DNA of 64,000 nt from Bacillota bacterium (GCA_023407175.1 JAEYMU010000012.1:496001-560000); one strand, 5' to 3'. Counted from the stretch's first letter, positions 33,403 to 42,833 are shown. Program-made: numbers and translations. The notes: generated from the letters alone by a model not told the origin.

Positions 33403-33479
33403 ATCACAAGCTCCGCTTGTGATACTGCATCAATGAGAAGTTTGAAAGTGTTCTTAACTTTCAAACTAATATCCTCATT
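33403..33479. repeat. Two further tandem stem-loops between ftsH and motB
   Basis: ATCACAAGC and GCTTGTGAT form a perfect 9-bp hairpin with a 3-nt loop (33403-33423). It is followed by AGTTTGAAAGT and ACTTTCAAACT, a perfect 11-bp hairpin with a 7-nt loop (33439-33467), extended by outer AATGAG/CTCATT pairing. The second hairpin lies 29 nt after the motB stop and may end that transcript. Confidence 0.65.
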
Positions 33480-33495
33480 ATTTACAAAATCTCTT

Positions 33496-34308
33496 TTATT
33501 CCTTCATCTCTATCCCTGATACACTGTCATAAAGAACCGTAATTTCAATTCTCCTGTTACGGCTCCTTCCCTCCTCCGTATCATTGGAAGCAATGGGATC
33601 ATTCTCTCCATGGCCACTGGCAGTCAGACGGCTGCTCTCAACCCCTTCCTCCTCCTGAAGATACTGTGCAACTGCAGCCGCACGTGCTGCGGAAAGCTGC
33701 CAGTTTGAGGGATAGATAAAGGAGCTGATTGGCACACTGTCTGTGTAGCCATCAATGATAAGCTTATTATTTATTCTATTTAAAAGATTGGCAACCGCGC
33801 TTAGGCTTTTCTTCATGCCCTCCTTCAGCTCGGCTTTGCCGCTGTCAAAGAATTCATCATCCTTAAGCGTTATTGTAAGCCCCATTTCACCAACGGAAGT
33901 ACCGATTGCACTCTCCACTCCCAGGTCCTTAAGAGCATTGTTAATCCCGTTTTTCAGGTCATTCATATCCTTTTCCGTTGTCAGAGACTCCTTAGCAGCC
34001 GATTTTGTAGGAACCGGAGTCGTAGAAGCGGTCCCCGAGGAGCTTCCATTATTCGTACCTTTGTTATTCTCCAATATAGCATTCCCGTTATTATCCAAAA
34101 CTCCGCTGCTGCCGTCAAAAATACTGGCGCCCTTTCCGTCACCCAGCGACTGATTCAAGGATTCCGCCAATGCCTGATACTTCGCCTGATCAACATTGCT
34201 CATACCATAAAGAAGAATAAACAATGCCAGCAGCAGGGTTATCATATCAGAATAGGTAAGGAGCCATCTTTCACTGTTCTCCTTCTTCTGCTTGACCTTC
34301 TTTTTCAT
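33496..34308 (-). CDS. motB: Flagellar motor stator protein MotB
   Basis: This 270-residue protein has a short basic cytoplasmic start, one membrane helix with the ion-binding Asp (TYSDMITLLLALFILLYGMS, residues 19-38), a low-complexity Ser/Thr/Gly linker (about 75-115), and a C-terminal OmpA-type peptidoglycan-binding domain (IDGYTDSVPISS...NWQLSAARAAAVAQYL...GHGENDP...RNRRIEI). MotB anchors the stator to the wall and conducts ions with MotA. It overlaps motA by 38 nt. No flagellar gene is near, so MotAB forms its own unit. H+ or Na+ coupling cannot be stated from the helix alone. Confidence 0.93.
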   Translation of the reverse strand: MKKKVKQKKENSERWLLTYSDMITLLLALFILLYGMSNVDQAKYQALAESLNQSLGDGKGASIFDGSSGVLDNNGNAILENNKGTNNGSSSGTASTTPVPTKSAAKESLTTEKDMNDLKNGINNALKDLGVESAIGTSVGEMGLTITLKDDEFFDSGKAELKEGMKKSLSAVANLLNRINNKLIIDGYTDSVPISSFIYPSNWQLSAARAAAVAQYLQEEEGVESSRLTASGHGENDPIASNDTEEGRSRNRRIEITVLYDSVSGIEMKE

Positions 34309-35053
34309 CCTCTAAGTATCCTTTCAACTGTTCTCTCATAAACGCCGGGTTGGAGCCGCCGCGAAGCAGCTGAATTCCTTCCAGCATCATATTCTTTGCC
34401 ATAACCTCATCCGAATTCAATTCCTTTAATTTGGTTGCAATAGGAAGGTAGATCAGATTGGCAAATCCTACACCGTACAAGGTTGCAATAAACGCTACAC
34501 CGATTGCATGTCCAAGTTCCCCAATATCTCCGCCCAGTTTTCCGAGTACATTAACGAGACCCATAACTGTTCCAATTACACCCATGGTAGGAGAAAATCC
34601 GCCGGCGGCTTCAAATACTGCAATCGCTTTTTCATTCTCGTGTTCAAGATTTATGATTCTTGTTTCCAGAATTTGACGGACCACTTCCTCGTCTGCTCCG
34701 TCAATGACCAAACGCAGGCCGGTAACAATAAATTCATCCATTTCCCTGGATTCCAGCTCATGCTCCAGTGCCAGCAGACCATCCTTTCGAGCAATCGTGG
34801 ATAAAGCCATGAAGGTGTTCAGTATTTCCGGCCGGTCAATCTTTTTATTTCCGAAGGCTCTTCCCAATGCTCCGGGTACCTTTTTCAACGCCGCTGACGG
34901 AAAGGACAGGCCTACTGCTCCTACGGTTCCTCCAAGCACAATCATTGCCGCAGTCAGCTGCAGCAATGCAGCCAGTGCTCCCCCCTCAATTTTAAATGCC
35001 GCAAGCAGCATGAAAAACGAAAATATCAAGCTTATCAGTGCAATTATATCCAT
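34271..35053 (-). CDS. motA: Flagellar motor stator protein MotA
   Basis: This 260-residue protein has four membrane segments in the MotA arrangement, two near the N-terminus and two after residue about 150 (GGFSPTMGVIGTVMGLVNVL and IGVAFIATLYGVGFANLIYLP), with the cytoplasmic loop between. With MotB it forms the torque-generating stator. I chose the ATG at 35053, 7 nt after GGAGGA, over an upstream in-frame start at 35077. Together with the downstream motB it fits a motile organism, in line with the chemoreceptor at 43 kb. Confidence 0.93.
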   Translation of the reverse strand: MDIIALISLIFSFFMLLAAFKIEGGALAALLQLTAAMIVLGGTVGAVGLSFPSAALKKVPGALGRAFGNKKIDRPEILNTFMALSTIARKDGLLALEHELESREMDEFIVTGLRLVIDGADEEVVRQILETRIINLEHENEKAIAVFEAAGGFSPTMGVIGTVMGLVNVLGKLGGDIGELGHAIGVAFIATLYGVGFANLIYLPIATKLKELNSDEVMAKNMMLEGIQLLRGGSNPAFMREQLKGYLEDEKEGQAEEGEQ

Positions 35054-35243
35054 TCTAAAATCCTCCGGTTTATGCAAGCAATTATGATTTCATTATATCC
35101 CTATCAACGACACCATACAACAAAATTTTTCTAAAACTCTTTTTAAACAGCCCCATATTATGTTTATCGACCACTTTACCGCATTCCATAAGATATCCGC
35201 AGACAAAATAATACATGAATTATTTCCTATTTTATATAAAAAA

Positions 35244-35279
35244 ACTGCTGCAAAATAAGCTTTTTTATTTTGCAGCAGT
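35244..35279 (-). terminator. Rho-independent terminator of the LtaS-like gene
   Basis: A perfect 15-bp inverted repeat (ACTGCTGCAAAATAA and its complement) with a 6-nt loop is followed on the minus strand by seven T. It begins about 60 nt after the stop of the LtaS-like gene and prevents read-through into motA. Confidence 0.85.
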
Positions 35280-35339
35280 ATACTTCATAGACAATGTAAG
35301 GTTATCGTTTTTCGGCAGGTGCCCTAGGGCCGGCTTCTG

Positions 35340-37355
35340 TTATTCCGTTCCGGTATTCGGCAGATAGTAGTATTTTGTCAGCCTGTTATTCTTGTCGAGA
35401 GCATTATTATAGCCTACATATTTATATTGTGTAATCGCAGCTGAATAGGACGTATTCTCCGAATAGGAATGCATTATATTATCCTTATCAATATAGAAAA
35501 GTGCATTCATCACCGGCACCTCCTCATATAGGTCCGTCAGATACCGGTTATAGGCCGTTTCTTCAAGCCCTGCAGTTTTCAGTAGATAGGAGGACAGATA
35601 ATTGGCACTGATCTGGCTGATGTCATCCTCCGTAATATCATAATTTGCCCAGAGAATAAAGGGTACCTTATATTTCATCTGCAGCTCCTCTTCCTCCGTC
35701 AGACCCTCCTCCGACAGCTTGTCATAAAGCTGGGAATATGCAATCGGCTGGTGGTCTCCGAATAACAGGATGATTGTATGCTCCTTCTGCTGGCTGAAAT
35801 ACTCTACCAGCATCTGATAGGCCTCATCGGATTTCCTAAGAAGGCTTAAGTATTGTTCTGTAATGGAGCAGCCGGCATAATCCAGGAGTCTCACCGTATC
35901 TGCATCGTCAAAGAGCTGAGCACTGGAATACCCTCCGTGATTTTGCATCGTGACATTGAATATAAATAGCGGATTATCCGCTCCCTTGGTTTCATATTGC
36001 TCGATAATTTTTTTATAGCTCTCCTCGTCACTGATAAAGTTCCTGATTAAAGCCGGATTCACAAAATCATCCATGGATAAGAATTCATCAAAGCCTAATA
36101 AGGGATAGACGAGATCCCTTTTATAGCCGCTTGGCTCATAGGGATGAATCGCTATATTATAATAGCCCTGGTCCTTTAAAGTGGTCGCCAGGGAATCCCT
36201 CTCCTCGGTAACAAACTGCTGATAGGGAACACAGTTTTGGGGCATGACGGCCATACTGTTACCGGTCAGAAATTCATATTCGGTATCGCTGGTTGCACCG
36301 CCGTATACAGATACGTACATGGTTCCCTTAGTGGTATTATCCTGAAGTGACCGGATAAAGGGCAGATAGTCCATATTGGTCCGAAAATCCCCTACCAGGC
36401 TTAAATCCGAGAAGGCTTCATTCATGATAACTATAATATTGGGCTTGTCCTGGGTGGTTGCGGCCCCGTTTTCTTCCTCTGAAGCATTGTCAAGGCTGTC
36501 CTGCACCTGCTCTATGCTGTAGCCCTCAGGCTCCTCGGTTTCCATTGCCTTGACATTGGCAACAAAGCCGAATACGGTGCCGTAATCGCAATAGGTATAT
36601 TTGGGCGCAAAGAAATCCAGAACCCTGATCTTGGATTTAATTAAATCCGTATCAAAAAATTGATGAAATACAATAACGGAAAACAACAGCCAGGTACCGA
36701 TTACAACCGCCCGGTTTATCACCGAAGGGTGCTTTTCTGTCCGCTCGAGCTTATAGCCCAGACTAACAACAGCATACATAATCAGAGTGGATATCATAAA
36801 CCCCAGCGTAAAGCTGACACTGTAGCCGGAAGCAACACTCATGCCCGTCTTCCAGGCTAATAGATCACTGGGAAGAATGGGATTTCCCCGAAACAGATAG
36901 ACAAAATAATTCACCATCGAGGCGATATAAACCGCAATATTACAGATGGTAACCGTATATCTGCAGCTCCTAAGAAGTGCAAACACCAGATAATACAACA
37001 GTATGTACCAGACCAGATTATAAAAACTGTAGGACCGGAACATATCCGTATTAAAATTACTCACCATAGTTTCCACAACCAGAAAGGAGGCTATGGGAGA
37101 AACGAAAAGCAGCAGATAATGAAACAGCACCACCCGTTTTTTTAACAAATCCCTTACCTTACTGATCTGAACCAAGGGCAGAAAACTAAAAGCAAGCCAC
37201 AGGAACAGGATAAGCCAGGTAGACGGCGCCTTTATCCTTCCCGCAGGCTCCTGCCTGATATAGGCAGCCATAACAAACAGGAAATAAAGCATCAATAGAT
37301 AAAATGGTATCAGCTTTACTTCCTTTAAGTGTAATTTTATCTTAAGCTTATTCAT
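35340..37355 (-). CDS. LtaS-like phosphoglycerol transferase (sulfatase superfamily)
   Basis: This 671-residue protein has about five N-terminal membrane helices (residues 15-230) and an extracellular sulfatase-fold domain. Key segments are IIVIMNEAFSDLSLV (metal-binding Glu), YGGATSDTEYEFLTGNS with the catalytic Thr, FIFNVTMQNHGGY, and LLFGDHQP with the metal-binding Asp-His. These match lipoteichoic acid synthase and related phosphoglycerol transferases that polymerise glycerol phosphate from phosphatidylglycerol. The start at 37355 (GGAG 8 nt upstream) is preferred to a 46-codon extension with no membrane character. Followed by a strong terminator. Confidence 0.9.
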   Translation of the reverse strand: MNKLKIKLHLKEVKLIPFYLLMLYFLFVMAAYIRQEPAGRIKAPSTWLILFLWLAFSFLPLVQISKVRDLLKKRVVLFHYLLLFVSPIASFLVVETMVSNFNTDMFRSYSFYNLVWYILLYYLVFALLRSCRYTVTICNIAVYIASMVNYFVYLFRGNPILPSDLLAWKTGMSVASGYSVSFTLGFMISTLIMYAVVSLGYKLERTEKHPSVINRAVVIGTWLLFSVIVFHQFFDTDLIKSKIRVLDFFAPKYTYCDYGTVFGFVANVKAMETEEPEGYSIEQVQDSLDNASEEENGAATTQDKPNIIVIMNEAFSDLSLVGDFRTNMDYLPFIRSLQDNTTKGTMYVSVYGGATSDTEYEFLTGNSMAVMPQNCVPYQQFVTEERDSLATTLKDQGYYNIAIHPYEPSGYKRDLVYPLLGFDEFLSMDDFVNPALIRNFISDEESYKKIIEQYETKGADNPLFIFNVTMQNHGGYSSAQLFDDADTVRLLDYAGCSITEQYLSLLRKSDEAYQMLVEYFSQQKEHTIILLFGDHQPIAYSQLYDKLSEEGLTEEEELQMKYKVPFILWANYDITEDDISQISANYLSSYLLKTAGLEETAYNRYLTDLYEEVPVMNALFYIDKDNIMHSYSENTSYSAAITQYKYVGYNNALDKNNRLTKYYYLPNTGTE

Positions 37356-37528
37356 GACCAGTCTCCATTCCCGGGCATATCCCGGCGTAAATCTATGCAA
37401 AGCTTTTCTTTGCAGCGGTATTATAACCCTTTCATCCGTGGTTAAAATACCATATCTACAAATATAGTAAATGTAATTCCTGCTGTCAATCACTCAAAAT
37501 TATACAATATAACCGTAAAAAGTATATA

Positions 37529-39334
37529 CTATGTCGTTTCGGAAAGCAAATTAACCGGTGTCACCTTACATACCTTCCGGTCATAGGTTAAAAGCCCGTT
37601 GACTTCATCCTCCACATCACTAAGCTGGGTAAAAACTGCCGCAGACAGACCGCTGTCCCACAGCTGCTTAATATCCTCCTCCAGCAAACGATGATATGCC
37701 TTATCGTATTCCTCCTTTGTGATATAAATGCGGTACCCAAAAACCTGACGGGAGAAGGAATGCTGATTAATATAGCAGGCATAGCCCCCGTATTCGGAAA
37801 GAATATACGGCCTATGCTTTACCTCCGCTCTCATGGGATGAAAATAATTATGTATGCTTTCAAAATCACCGCAGCCCTGGTCAAACCATCCGCTTGCATG
37901 ATCAATCAGTCTCGTGGTATCCAATTCCCGGAGCAAAGCGTAAACCTCCTTTGCATCAAATTGTCCCCAGCCCTCGTTAAAGGGAACCCAAAGGATGACA
38001 GACGGGCTATTATACAGCAGCGAAACCGTGTCCTTGCATTCCCTAAGCCATTCCTCCCTTCCCTCCTTCTGTCTTCTTCCAAGGAGGCGGTAATGACTGT
38101 CCTTTACCTTGGCTGCCAGCTTCGGAAACAGAGTGGGAAGATAACCAACCAGAAGTATATTGTACTTCTCCCCGCCGTTCACCATATCCTGCCAGACCAG
38201 CATTCCCAGGCGGTCGCAATGATAATACCAACGCAGCGGTTCCAGCTTAATATGCTTCCTAAGCATATTAAACCCAAGCTCCTTCGCCTTCCTGATATCG
38301 TAAATAAGGGCTTCGTCACTCGGAGCCGTATATAAGCCGTCAGGCCAATATCCCTGATCTAGAAGCCCGTTTTGAAAATAGGGCTTATGGTTTAAGTAAA
38401 TTCTCGGAATCCCCTCAGTATCATCTTTAATTTCCACCTTACGCATCGCAAAATAACTCTCTACTCTATCCTCGCAGACGGCGATCACAATATCATATAA
38501 ATTGGGCTCCTCAGGACTCCAGTATTTAAAATCCTCCATGGGGACAGTGATAAACTGCTGTCCGCTGACCATTGTTTTAAGCAGCTGTCCCTTCTCATAT
38601 ACCTCAATCAGAAAGCAGGCCTCCGGTGCCAGGCTGCGATTGAAATCATCATTAATAAAGATACCGATTTGCACCGCTGCTTCATCTACCAGCGGCGTAA
38701 TTCGAAGGGCGGTAATATAAAGATCGGGAACCCATTCCATCCATACGGTCTGCCAGATACCGCTTTGAGCCGTATAAAACATACCGCCCCTGTTTAGCTT
38801 TTGCTTTCCTCTGCTGTGGTAAGAGGAATCACTGTCATCCGCCGTCCTGACCGTCAAAAGATTCTCCCCTTCTATCAGCACTGCGGTAATGTCGACTGAG
38901 AAGGGCAGATAACCGCCCATATGCTCTGTTACCTTCTGATGGTTGATAAACACCTCGCAGTATTGATCCACTGCTCCAAAATGCAGAATGCATTTCCTGT
39001 CCTCCTGTAATTCATCAACAAGAAGGGTTCTTTCATACCACAAATACTCTCCGGGCTTAAGCTGTAGGTTGACCTGTGACAGTACACTTTCCGGAGAAAA
39101 CGGGACTAAAATCTTACCTTCAAATTCCCTGGGTCTTTCCGGCTCCCTGGTGATACAATAATTCCAAAAGCCGTTCAATATAGTATAGTTATCTCTTCGA
39201 AGCTGAGGTCTCGGATATTCCACAAGCACCTGCTCCGTATCCAATTCCTCACCCCAGACAGTATATAATTGATTCTTACCTAGCTTTTTATCTTCTTTAA
39301 AACGAAGTGTCCTCAATGCATCCTTTTTATTCAT
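37529..39334 (-). CDS. GH2-family glycoside hydrolase (beta-galactosidase/glucuronidase/mannosidase type)
   Basis: This 601-residue protein has the GH2 three-domain layout: sugar-binding jelly roll (LNGFWNYCI...WYERTLLVDE...VFINHQKVTEHMGGYLPFSVDI), immunoglobulin-like domain, and TIM barrel. The acid/base Glu is in ILWVPFNEGWGQFD and the nucleophile Glu in YILSEYGGYAC. RKHIKLEPLRWYYHCDRLGMLVWQDM is typical of the barrel entry. It lacks a signal peptide and should act on imported sugars. Substrate specificity cannot be read from these motifs. It stands alone between the LtaS-like gene and a small divergent membrane protein. Confidence 0.9.
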   Translation of the reverse strand: MNKKDALRTLRFKEDKKLGKNQLYTVWGEELDTEQVLVEYPRPQLRRDNYTILNGFWNYCITREPERPREFEGKILVPFSPESVLSQVNLQLKPGEYLWYERTLLVDELQEDRKCILHFGAVDQYCEVFINHQKVTEHMGGYLPFSVDITAVLIEGENLLTVRTADDSDSSYHSRGKQKLNRGGMFYTAQSGIWQTVWMEWVPDLYITALRITPLVDEAAVQIGIFINDDFNRSLAPEACFLIEVYEKGQLLKTMVSGQQFITVPMEDFKYWSPEEPNLYDIVIAVCEDRVESYFAMRKVEIKDDTEGIPRIYLNHKPYFQNGLLDQGYWPDGLYTAPSDEALIYDIRKAKELGFNMLRKHIKLEPLRWYYHCDRLGMLVWQDMVNGGEKYNILLVGYLPTLFPKLAAKVKDSHYRLLGRRQKEGREEWLRECKDTVSLLYNSPSVILWVPFNEGWGQFDAKEVYALLRELDTTRLIDHASGWFDQGCGDFESIHNYFHPMRAEVKHRPYILSEYGGYACYINQHSFSRQVFGYRIYITKEEYDKAYHRLLEEDIKQLWDSGLSAAVFTQLSDVEDEVNGLLTYDRKVCKVTPVNLLSETT

Positions 39335-39542
39335 GATGACCTCCCCATAATCATACTGAGCGGTTATTTCCTTATTATCCTTATCTTATTCTATTTATTG
39401 TAATTTTTCAAGTTTATCGGCTATATTCCGTAATCCTTCAGAAAGCATTATTTTATCTTTTGTTCTGATCCTATGGGATTATTGCATGGGAGTTTGCCCT
39501 GTTACATATTCTTAAATGAGAATATTAAAAGAGACCTGACCT

Positions 39543-40001
39543 ATGAACAGACTTCGTGTTTTGTGTATCTCTATTATAATCACGGGAATTCTTATGTTCC
39601 TTTCCTCCTATTTTCTTATTCCTTTTACTTCTCCTGTATTTGGCTGGTGTATCGGACTTGCGTCAGGCTTGATTATCCTGGGTCTGGGGTCCCTGGTTAA
39701 TGTACTGTATGGCCTTTATTCAGCCACCGCGAAAAAACAGCCCCCCGTATCGGGAGAACCTTATGCCTCAGTCAGGGAAAAGTCCGGTTATCTCGTATGT
39801 AAAATCATGAATGTCCTGCTGTGCATCCATCTTCTGCTTCTGTACAAACTTGACTTTCCTCCCACTGTAATCCTTCTCGGTATCCTTCTCGTCATTGTAC
39901 AGTATCTATTGGATTTATTTATACAGCTTTTTTTGTTAAGCCGTGCCAAAAGTTCTCCCCTGCCCGGCGGATTAAAGAAAGGGGACCCTGCAGCCCCCTG
40001 A
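39543..40001 (+). CDS. Small membrane protein, four predicted helices, function unknown
   Basis: This 152-residue protein has hydrophobic segments at about residues 6-28, 32-57, 87-104 and 108-132, a polar loop between the second and third, and a basic, Pro/Gly-rich tail. I do not recognise a family. The ribosome site is weak. It is convergent with the hydrogenase operon and divergent from the GH2 gene, so it is probably its own unit. Confidence 0.65.
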   Translation: MNRLRVLCISIIITGILMFLSSYFLIPFTSPVFGWCIGLASGLIILGLGSLVNVLYGLYSATAKKQPPVSGEPYASVREKSGYLVCKIMNVLLCIHLLLLYKLDFPPTVILLGILLVIVQYLLDLFIQLFLLSRAKSSPLPGGLKKGDPAAP

Positions 40002-40035
40002 TTTTAACAAACCCTTGCTTATACTACTTTTGAAT

Positions 40036-40482
40036 TTACGCCCCCAAAGCCATATCAATCTTCGTAATCAGCTCCTGGATAATCAAAGGCATCCTATTCT
40101 TAAGTACGATGCTTGGGCCATAATGGAAATCCACTTCGTAAACCTCGATGGTCAGAATAAAACACCTGCATCCCGGATAGAAAAGCCTGATCAGGTTAAT
40201 AACGCTGATATTATGTCCATCCGTATCTCCCCGGTCCCGGTCTGCCTTCTCCATATCATATAAGGAAACCTCGCCGGCTGCTTTCCCCTGCCTTGCGCCG
40301 TCCATAATGATCACCCTGTCTCCGTCATGAATTCTGGAAATCCCATAGCTGATATCCGTCTCAACATAGATGACTTCTATCCCAAGTCCCTCCAGCCTAT
40401 TCTCCAGTTCAGCGGCCAGATATATGGCTATCCCGTCATCTTTCATTAACACATTACCTACTGCAAGCAGCTTTGTACTCAT
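40036..40482 (-). CDS. [NiFe] hydrogenase maturation protease (HyaD/HycI family)
   Basis: This 148-residue protein has the family signature LAVGNVLMKDDGIAIYLAAEL with its nickel-binding Asp/Glu, and VIIMDGARQG for the second Asp. These endopeptidases remove the C-terminal extension of the hydrogenase large subunit after nickel insertion. The gene overlaps the large-subunit gene by 4 nt (ATGA), and the large subunit carries a 15-residue extension after the last His that would be its substrate. No hyp genes are in the window, so the general maturation machinery must be elsewhere. Confidence 0.88.
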   Translation of the reverse strand: MSTKLLAVGNVLMKDDGIAIYLAAELENRLEGLGIEVIYVETDISYGISRIHDGDRVIIMDGARQGKAAGEVSLYDMEKADRDRGDTDGHNISVINLIRLFYPGCRCFILTIEVYEVDFHYGPSIVLKNRMPLIIQELITKIDMALGA

Positions 40483-41861
40483 ACGTTTACCTCAATCACT
40501 TTTTTACCGCCCTTCGGTGTAACCAGATGTGTTGCACAGGAAACACAGGGATCGAAAGACCGGACAATCCGCCCGATTTCAACCGGGTCCTGAAAATCAT
40601 TTACTATGGTACCTTCCAATGATTTCTCAATTACACCCGGAATTCCATAGGCATCCCTGGGCGAAAGATTCCAATTGGACGGTGTGATAACACTATAATG
40701 CTCTATTGCCTGGTTTTGAATTTGAACAAAATGTGCAAGGGAACCCCGCGTCGTATCGATAAAGCCTGTTCCCTGGGAGATATCAGGTATAGCAAATTCA
40801 CGCTGTCCATTCGGCAGAAGCTCCACAAGCTCAATCATATTACTAAGAATTGATAGGATCTTGCTTGTTTCCAGCATTCTTGCAATAATCCGGTCCATAC
40901 AGGCATGGCCACCCGTATAATTACCGGAGATCAGCATTCTCGCCAGCGGACCCACCTCCATCGGCATTCCGTTATATCTGGGTGCCTTAATAAAAGTATA
41001 GGCATCCGGTTTCTCTATATCCACCTCATCCGTGGTATTGTTCACAAACCAGGTATATTGAATTTCCTGGCTGATTACTGCCGGGTCAAAGGTATATAAT
41101 AGTCCATTTACAAGGACACCCGGTTTTACATAGGAGATATCCTGCTCCTCATAGTCAAATACTCCATAGCTCATAAAATACGGATATGATATCCCCATTT
41201 GAAAATAGTCCTGATAATAATGGGCCAAAAGGTCCACATCCTCCCTCATAGCCGTATCCACAAAGTCCTTTAGCGTATGAATAATCGCTCTGACCTTCTC
41301 AATCTTATATGCATTGATTTCCGTATTGACTCCGCCCGCAAAAATACCGTGATTATGCGGAGCTTTTCCACCCAGAACGGCCTGCCCCTCATGTGCCAGC
41401 ATACTGTACTGGTATCCCAGTGCATAATGCTCCTCTATCAACCGGTTAACATTATCCGGAAGCCTGTAATCTGTGGTATTTCTCACGCTGGCGACAGCCG
41501 GCGAAGAAATTCTTACAAAGCTGGGGATTAACATGATATAGAAATGCCTTAGATGATTTTGTACGAATTCAAAGCCATGAATGATATCTCTTAGATACCT
41601 GTCATTCAGGGGAACCTCCAACCCCAGAGCCTGGTCGAGTGCCAATGCCGACGCATAAGAATGGGCCGCAGAGCATATCCCGCAGATCCTCTCCGTAAAA
41701 TAAATTGCATCCAAAGGGTATCTCCCTCTTAGCATCGTTTCAAAGCCCCGGAACAAGAGCCCCCGGGACTGGGCACTTTTTACTGTATTATCTTCCATCT
41801 CTGTCATAATCTCAAGGAATCCGCTGATCCTTGTAATCGGATCAATTATTATTTCAGCCAT
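40479..41861 (-). CDS. [NiFe] hydrogenase large subunit
   Basis: This 460-residue catalytic subunit has both nickel-binding Cys pairs: RICGICSAAHSYASAL near residue 60 and DPCVSCATH near the C-terminus, followed by the cleavable extension LVTPKGGKKVIEVNV. Other conserved parts are DPITRISG at the start and GGKAPHNHGIFAGGV. The start at 41861 lies 6 nt after GGAG; an earlier frame start reads through this ribosome site. With the small subunit upstream it forms a hydrogen-oxidising or hydrogen-evolving enzyme without a membrane anchor or electron-transfer gene nearby, so the electron partner is unknown. Confidence 0.93.
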   Translation of the reverse strand: MAEIIIDPITRISGFLEIMTEMEDNTVKSAQSRGLLFRGFETMLRGRYPLDAIYFTERICGICSAAHSYASALALDQALGLEVPLNDRYLRDIIHGFEFVQNHLRHFYIMLIPSFVRISSPAVASVRNTTDYRLPDNVNRLIEEHYALGYQYSMLAHEGQAVLGGKAPHNHGIFAGGVNTEINAYKIEKVRAIIHTLKDFVDTAMREDVDLLAHYYQDYFQMGISYPYFMSYGVFDYEEQDISYVKPGVLVNGLLYTFDPAVISQEIQYTWFVNNTTDEVDIEKPDAYTFIKAPRYNGMPMEVGPLARMLISGNYTGGHACMDRIIARMLETSKILSILSNMIELVELLPNGQREFAIPDISQGTGFIDTTRGSLAHFVQIQNQAIEHYSVITPSNWNLSPRDAYGIPGVIEKSLEGTIVNDFQDPVEIGRIVRSFDPCVSCATHLVTPKGGKKVIEVNV

Positions 41862-41867
41862 AGTAAT

Positions 41868-41893
41868 CTCCATTCTGCCACAAAGTAAGCGAA
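41868..41893 (-). repeat. Leader repeat, copy before the hydrogenase large-subunit gene
   Basis: This 26-nt segment is 23/26 identical to 42808-42833 before the small-subunit gene. On the coding strand both read TTCGCTTnCTTTGnGGCA followed by nAATGGAG, placing the repeat directly upstream of and overlapping the ribosome site of each gene. Confidence 0.6.
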
Positions 41894-41925
41894 TTTGAGC
41901 GGCAGCGCAAATTTGCTGTGTAGAA

Positions 41926-42798
41926 TTAATATCTCACAAATGGTTCCATACCGTCGGGGAAAAAAGCCTGTGCACAGCCGATACAATTTGAGCTGTTGCC
42001 TATGGGCCAGTTTACATATCCATTCCATTTCCTTCTGGGGCAGTCAGCTCTTGTCACCGGACCGCGGCAGCCCAGCTGAAACATACAGGTCTGCTCCCCA
42101 AAGGTCCTCGCAAATTCCCCCAGGTCAAAAAAGCCCCTTCTGGTACAGCTATCATGTATTGTGATTCCATAGAATAAGACCGGTCTTCCTTCACTGTCCA
42201 GCTCCGGCATTCCAAAGGCGGACAGATGGGCTACGGTTCCCACAATATAATCGGGATGGCAGGGACAGGTGGGCAACCGAATCACTGTGCGATCAAGTGC
42301 CTCCTGCACACTTACACAGGCGCCGGGATTTGGCCTTGCCGCCGAGATGCCTCCGTAGGAGGCACAGGTACCAACTGAAATTACATACTTTGCTCGTTCT
42401 CCCGCAAGCCTGACAGCATCATAAGCCGTTATTCTTTCTCCCTTATAATATGCTATGATACAATACGCACCATTGTCCTTGGTTGATATGGCTCCGTCCA
42501 CCAGCAGAATAAAATCCGTATTCAGAGTCTCAAGGAACAATTCATAGGCCGCCTCCCCCTCATCTCCCATTACACTGTTGCTGTAGGTCAGATTCAGGAT
42601 TGTGGTTAATACGGTATAGCCATTCGGATTATCACTGTTCAGAAGAGAAATAATATTGCCGGAGCAGCCCGACGTTTCCAGCCAGATGGCATTCAGCCTC
42701 GATCCATTCTGGCTTGCAATTTTCACAATGGCCTCCCGCGACAGCCTCCCGGCTATCTCCTTCTGCGGTTCGCAGGAACACAGGGATTGATATTCCAC
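41926..42798 (-). CDS. [NiFe] hydrogenase small subunit with unusual CxxN proximal-cluster motif
   Basis: This 290-residue protein has the small-subunit pattern: AIWLETSGCSGNIISLLN (proximal cluster start), VISVGTCASYGG, LPTCPCHPDYIVGT, then HDSC, FQLGCRGP, DCPRRKWN and NCIGCAQAFFPD for the other clusters. In standard subunits the first motif is CxxC, but here the second Cys position is Asn. One known group of hydrogenases (the actinobacterial-type enzyme of Cupriavidus) has Asp there. There is no Tat signal or C-terminal membrane anchor, so the enzyme should be cytoplasmic. Translation starts with a GTG, 8 nt after GGAGG. Confidence 0.9.
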   Translation of the reverse strand: MEYQSLCSCEPQKEIAGRLSREAIVKIASQNGSRLNAIWLETSGCSGNIISLLNSDNPNGYTVLTTILNLTYSNSVMGDEGEAAYELFLETLNTDFILLVDGAISTKDNGAYCIIAYYKGERITAYDAVRLAGERAKYVISVGTCASYGGISAARPNPGACVSVQEALDRTVIRLPTCPCHPDYIVGTVAHLSAFGMPELDSEGRPVLFYGITIHDSCTRRGFFDLGEFARTFGEQTCMFQLGCRGPVTRADCPRRKWNGYVNWPIGNSSNCIGCAQAFFPDGMEPFVRY

Positions 42799-42807
42799 AC
42801 ACTAACC

Positions 42808-42833
42808 CTCCATTTTGCCGCAAAGAAAGCGAA
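42808..42833 (-). repeat. Leader repeat, copy before the hydrogenase small-subunit gene
   Basis: Partner of the segment at 41868-41893 (23 of 26 identical). Having the same leader before both subunit genes suggests a shared translational or processing control, or a duplication of the ribosome-site region. Confidence 0.6.

Noticed and set aside
37691..38335. 214-codon plus-strand frame opposite the GH2 gene
   Set aside because: Antisense to a complete GH2 catalytic domain; the sequence has no recognisable domain.
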